This document shows, one piece after another, positions 61,294 to 64,000 of a stretch of 64,000 nt of DNA. The stretch is from Halorussus aquaticus (lineage in GTDB: Archaea; Halobacteriota; Halobacteria; Halobacteriales; Haladaptataceae), in contig NZ_CP100400.1 in assembly GCF_024218795.1 (NCBI RefSeq), positions 2,852,001 through 2,916,000 of the forward strand, given 5' to 3'. A program made the position numbers and the translations under genes. Numbering within the stretch: position 1 is the stretch's first letter; each line of letters opens with the position of its first letter. The notes beneath the pieces are model-generated. The model did no database searches and had not been told where the DNA came from. It was given only the letters and a program-made list of their open reading frames with translations.

Positions 61294-62757
61294 TCAGACC
61301 AGCGAGGCGACGACCGACGCGACGTAGCCGAGGACTGCCAGTGCCGTCAGGAACAGAATCGACCGGAGCGACGGAAGCGAGTCGGTTCCGAGCCACGACC
61401 GGACGGAGACGGTGACCGACGACCACCACACCTCCAGACCACCCCACACTCCGAGCAGACCGGCTAGCGCGAGCGCCGCCAGCACGTCGTAGAACCCCAT
61501 CCACCACGGGAAGAAGTAGCCCAGCAGACCGTTCTGAACCCCGATTGGGACCACTCCGCGCACCGCCTCCTCGAAGCGGTCGGCGACGCCGTCGGTACTC
61601 ACCGAGGTATGGGAGCGGAGGCCCGCCTTCGTGGCGCTCGGTCCGCCCGCGCTCTCGTCGCCGGTCCCGAGGCGTTCGGCCTCGTAGGCCCGGTCTATCG
61701 GGAGCGTCCACGCGATTTCGCCCTGTCGGTCGATCTCGAACACGCGGTCGCCGATGGTGTCGGTGACGAGCGTGTGGCCGTTGGGCAGGCGGTCGGCGTC
61801 GCGGGGCCACTGCATCCGGTCGTCGGACCAGACCCACGTTCGCTCCCACCCGGCCTCGGTTCCGTTCTCGCCGGTTCGCCGGTACTCCGCGAGGCGGTCG
61901 TTCTCGGAGTCGGCGACCACGACCGCCGGACCGCCCGCGGACGCCGGGAGGTAGTCCGGGTTGTGCTGTTCGCGGAGGACGCTGTAGTCGTTCTCGCTTC
62001 CGAGAGTCCAGTTGCCGACGATACCGCGGCTCCGGTCGAGGAAGGCCACTCTGTCCTGATTCCGCAGGTCCACCATGACCCGGCCGTCGCGGAGCATCTC
62101 CACGTCGTTGAGGTGGACCCAGTCCTCGTCGTAGCTCCCGCCGCTGGTTATCGGCAGGTCGCTCTCGGCGGTCCACGTCCACTCGCGCACGCCCGAGGAC
62201 GTGTTGACGACGAACGCCGCCTCGTTGCCGATGTCGCCGACGAGAACGTGGGTGTCGTTAATCACGTCCGCGTCGTGCCATCGACCGCCCTCCATCCGGT
62301 GGCTGTAGAGTCGTGTGCGCTCGCCGGTTGTCAGGTTCAGACGCTCGACCACGTTCCGGCGGCAGTCGCCCCGGTCTTCGAGGAGGGGGCCACCGCCGCA
62401 GACCGACTCGTTGAGCCACTTCGTGGCGACGTAGGTGACCGTGCGAGTGCGGTTGGGAGTCGGGTCCACGTCCCAATAGGAACTGTATCGGTCGGAGTGG
62501 TAGAGGACGGTTCCGTTGGAACGAAACGCGACGATTTCGCCCGACAGGTCGCGCATATCGCCGCGCTGGACCGTGACGACGGTGACGCCCGACCGGGAAC
62601 CGACGACGCGCTCGCGCGCTCCCGCCTGCCGGTCGGCCGACCGGTCGTACTGCTCGTTCGGAGATACTCCGGCGGTCACGAACCCCGACGCTAGCGCGAC
62701 GACGAGTCCGAGGGCGACGACGCCGAGGAGGGCGCGAGTCGGCGTACGAACGTTCAC
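61294..62757 (-). CDS. Arylsulfotransferase-family (ASST-like) membrane-anchored beta-propeller protein
   Basis: This 487-residue protein has an N-terminal hydrophobic anchor (about residues 8-28), a large extracellular beta-propeller of the arylsulfotransferase type with repeats such as VHLNDVEMLRDGRVMVDLR, AVVVADSENDRLAEYRR, WPRDADRLPNGHTLVTDT and EIDRQGEIAWTLP, and two or three C-terminal membrane helices (about residues 420-440 and 465-485). The HLND and His/Arg positions fit the ASST fold, but sulfotransferase activity is not shown. The start is a GTG at 62755-62757, chosen because upstream sequence lacks similarity. Confidence 0.82.
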   Translation of the reverse strand: MNVRTPTRALLGVVALGLVVALASGFVTAGVSPNEQYDRSADRQAGARERVVGSRSGVTVVTVQRGDMRDLSGEIVAFRSNGTVLYHSDRYSSYWDVDPTPNRTRTVTYVATKWLNESVCGGGPLLEDRGDCRRNVVERLNLTTGERTRLYSHRMEGGRWHDADVINDTHVLVGDIGNEAAFVVNTSSGVREWTWTAESDLPITSGGSYDEDWVHLNDVEMLRDGRVMVDLRNQDRVAFLDRSRGIVGNWTLGSENDYSVLREQHNPDYLPASAGGPAVVVADSENDRLAEYRRTGENGTEAGWERTWVWSDDRMQWPRDADRLPNGHTLVTDTIGDRVFEIDRQGEIAWTLPIDRAYEAERLGTGDESAGGPSATKAGLRSHTSVSTDGVADRFEEAVRGVVPIGVQNGLLGYFFPWWMGFYDVLAALALAGLLGVWGGLEVWWSSVTVSVRSWLGTDSLPSLRSILFLTALAVLGYVASVVASLV

Positions 62758-62833
62758 GAGGGCGGGATACGACGAAGGACGATAACAGCGTTTCGGCGGT
62801 GTCGGCGGCCGAAACCTGTGTGTGGGTTCGGAG

Positions 62834-62842
62834 ATTTTATAT
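62834..62842 (+). promoter_or_regulatory. TATA element for the acyl-CoA dehydrogenase gene
   Basis: ATTTTATAT lies about 28 bases before the ATG at 62866, a good leaderless-type promoter. Confidence 0.6.
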
Positions 62843-62865
62843 CGCCACTCGCGCAAAAATTGCGT

Positions 62866-64000
62866 ATGGATTTCAGCCTTCCCGACGAACATCAGATGAT
62901 TCGGGACGAGGTGCGTCGGTTCTGCGACGAGGAGATAGAACCCATCGCGCAGGACATCGAGGACGAACACCGCTTCCCCGAGGAAATCTTCGACCAACTC
63001 GCCGACCTCGACATGATGGGCGTGCCCGTCAGCGAGGAGTACGGCGGACTGGGCGGCGACCAGTTGCTGTACGCGCTCGTCACCGAGGAACTCGGCAGAG
63101 TCTCGGGTTCCATCGGTCTCTCGTACGCCGCGCACGTCTCGCTGGCCTCCAAGCCAATCGAACTGTTCGGCACCGACGAGCAGAAGGAACGGTGGCTCCG
63201 CCCGCTCGCGGAGGGCGAGTACCTCGGGTCGTGGGCGCTGACCGAACCCGGGAGCGGGTCGGACGCCAGCGACATGGACACGATGGCCGAAAAGGAGGGC
63301 GACGAGTGGGTACTGAACGGCACGAAGCAGTTCATCACCAACGCCAACGTCGCCGGGTCGGTCCTCGTCAAGGCCGTCACCGACTCCGACGCGGGCTACG
63401 ACGGCATCTCGACGTTCATCGTGGACCCCGAGGAGGACGACGGCTTCGAGGTCACGACCGTCTGGGACAAGATGGGGCTGAACGCCTCGCCGACCTGCGA
63501 GATCAAACTCGATAACGTCCGTCTCCCGGAGGACCGCCTGCTCGGGGAGGAGGGCGACGGTTGGGACCAGACGAAGAAGACCCTCGACGGCGGCCGCATC
63601 TCCATCGCGGCGCTCTCGACGGGTCTCGCGCAGGGCGCGTACGAGGCCGCCAAGGAGTACAGCAAGGAGCGCGAGCAGTTCGGGCAGCCGATATCGAAGT
63701 TCGACGCCATTCGCAACAAGGTCGTCTCGATGGACCGCAAAATCGAGCGCGCCCGCCTGCTGACCCACCGGGCGGCGTGGAAGTACGATCAGGGCGAGTC
63801 GGTCAGTCACGAGAGCGCCCTCGCCAAACTCGACGCCAGCGAGGCCGCTCGGGAAGTAGCCGAGGAGGCAGTCCAGACCCTCGGCGGGTACGGATACACC
63901 GAGGACTTCGCGCCCCAGCGGTTCTTCCGCGACGCGAAACTGATGGAAATCGGAGAGGGAACCAGCGAAATCCAGCATCTCGTCATCGGTCGCGAACTCG
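62866..64000 (+). CDS. Acyl-CoA dehydrogenase (runs off the window)
   Basis: At least 378 residues are visible, still open at base 64000. This flavoenzyme introduces a 2,3 double bond into acyl-CoA during fatty-acid or branched-acid oxidation. It shows MMGVPVSEEYGGLGGD, the FAD/substrate block YLGSWALTEPGSGSDASDM (about residues 121-139), NGTKQFITNA, and the C-terminal VQTLGGYGYTEDFAPQRFFRDAKLMEI in pieces, leading to GEGTSEIQHLVIGREL. The catalytic Glu would be the Glu of IGEGTSEIQ (short-chain/butyryl-type arrangement). Only the last few residues are missing. Confidence 0.95.
   Translation, partial: MDFSLPDEHQMIRDEVRRFCDEEIEPIAQDIEDEHRFPEEIFDQLADLDMMGVPVSEEYGGLGGDQLLYALVTEELGRVSGSIGLSYAAHVSLASKPIELFGTDEQKERWLRPLAEGEYLGSWALTEPGSGSDASDMDTMAEKEGDEWVLNGTKQFITNANVAGSVLVKAVTDSDAGYDGISTFIVDPEEDDGFEVTTVWDKMGLNASPTCEIKLDNVRLPEDRLLGEEGDGWDQTKKTLDGGRISIAALSTGLAQGAYEAAKEYSKEREQFGQPISKFDAIRNKVVSMDRKIERARLLTHRAAWKYDQGESVSHESALAKLDASEAAREVAEEAVQTLGGYGYTEDFAPQRFFRDAKLMEIGEGTSEIQHLVIGREL

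Overview
The window is chromosomal DNA from a halophilic archaeon (class Halobacteria). Protein-coding sequence is very GC-rich with highly acidic proteins (Asp/Glu-rich). Many genes have a TATA element about 25-30 bases before the start codon and little or no leader. Secreted proteins carry twin-arginine and lipobox signals, and several families are archaeal or haloarchaeal (Rpo4, L21e, TFE, aEF-1 beta, Trm56, DUF2110, HEWD, halolysins). No rRNA, tRNA, CRISPR array, transposase or replication origin was found.

Layout. 1-2.3 kb: a minus-strand information-processing operon, rpl21e - rpo4 - DUF655 - ksgA (cut by the window edge). 2.4-6.5 kb: single plus-strand metabolic genes (YdjM-like membrane protein, cystathionine synthase/lyase, MBL-fold hydrolase, VOC protein, methyltransferase). 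6.6-19.1 kb: an iron-acquisition locus. A minus-strand operon of six genes, mostly with 4-base overlaps, has the same functional order as bacterial rhbABCDEF (DABA aminotransferase, DABA decarboxylase, IucA-type synthetase, acetyltransferase, N-hydroxylase, IucC-type synthetase) and should make a citrate-hydroxamate siderophore of schizokinen/rhizobactin type. It is followed by a separately promoted lipoprotein siderophore-binding protein plus aldo/keto reductase, and then a convergent glutamine-synthetase-like gene. Five near-identical palindromes (TTAGG-YYRR-CCTAA, DtxR/IdeR/Idr-like) lie at these promoters. A sixth, perfect copy overlaps the start codon of an unknown gene at 28.7 kb.

19.4-25.5 kb: aEF-1 beta and a zinc-finger protein, a SlyD-like FKBP isomerase, a frameshifted CARF-like/wHTH regulator, a RecA/KaiC-like protein without a Walker A motif beside a MinD-like ATPase, and a Na+/H+ antiporter. 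25.5-37.4 kb: solute-binding proteins without permeases, an iron-box gene of unknown function, a His-rich protein, TraB, a site-2-protease gene broken at its HExxH motif, an MFS transporter, and purM. 38.5-43.7 kb: three tandem Tat-exported subtilisin (halolysin) paralogs followed by a BsuPI-type proteinase-inhibitor homolog and an arylamine N-acetyltransferase. 44-51 kb: the archaeal cluster trm56 - tfe - DUF2110 - DUF5803 - cinA, a Gln/Gly-repeat protein, a NAD-kinase-like protein and a PhoU/AbrB protein. 51.4-64 kb: a histidine kinase, small haloarchaeal proteins, an LEA-like protein, a nitrilase, an aldehyde dehydrogenase, an FRG-domain protein, a RIO-like kinase, an arylsulfotransferase-like protein and an acyl-CoA dehydrogenase that runs off the end.

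Three genes (DUF6293-like at 21.8 kb, M50 peptidase at 34.05 kb, small protein at 53.14 kb) are each interrupted by a single-base indel at or next to a short homopolymer run. Either the assembly has residual indels or these are fresh pseudogenes. The most interesting content is the iron regulon, especially the glutamine-synthetase-like enzyme and the unknown 28.7-kb gene under its control, and the protease/inhibitor cluster.
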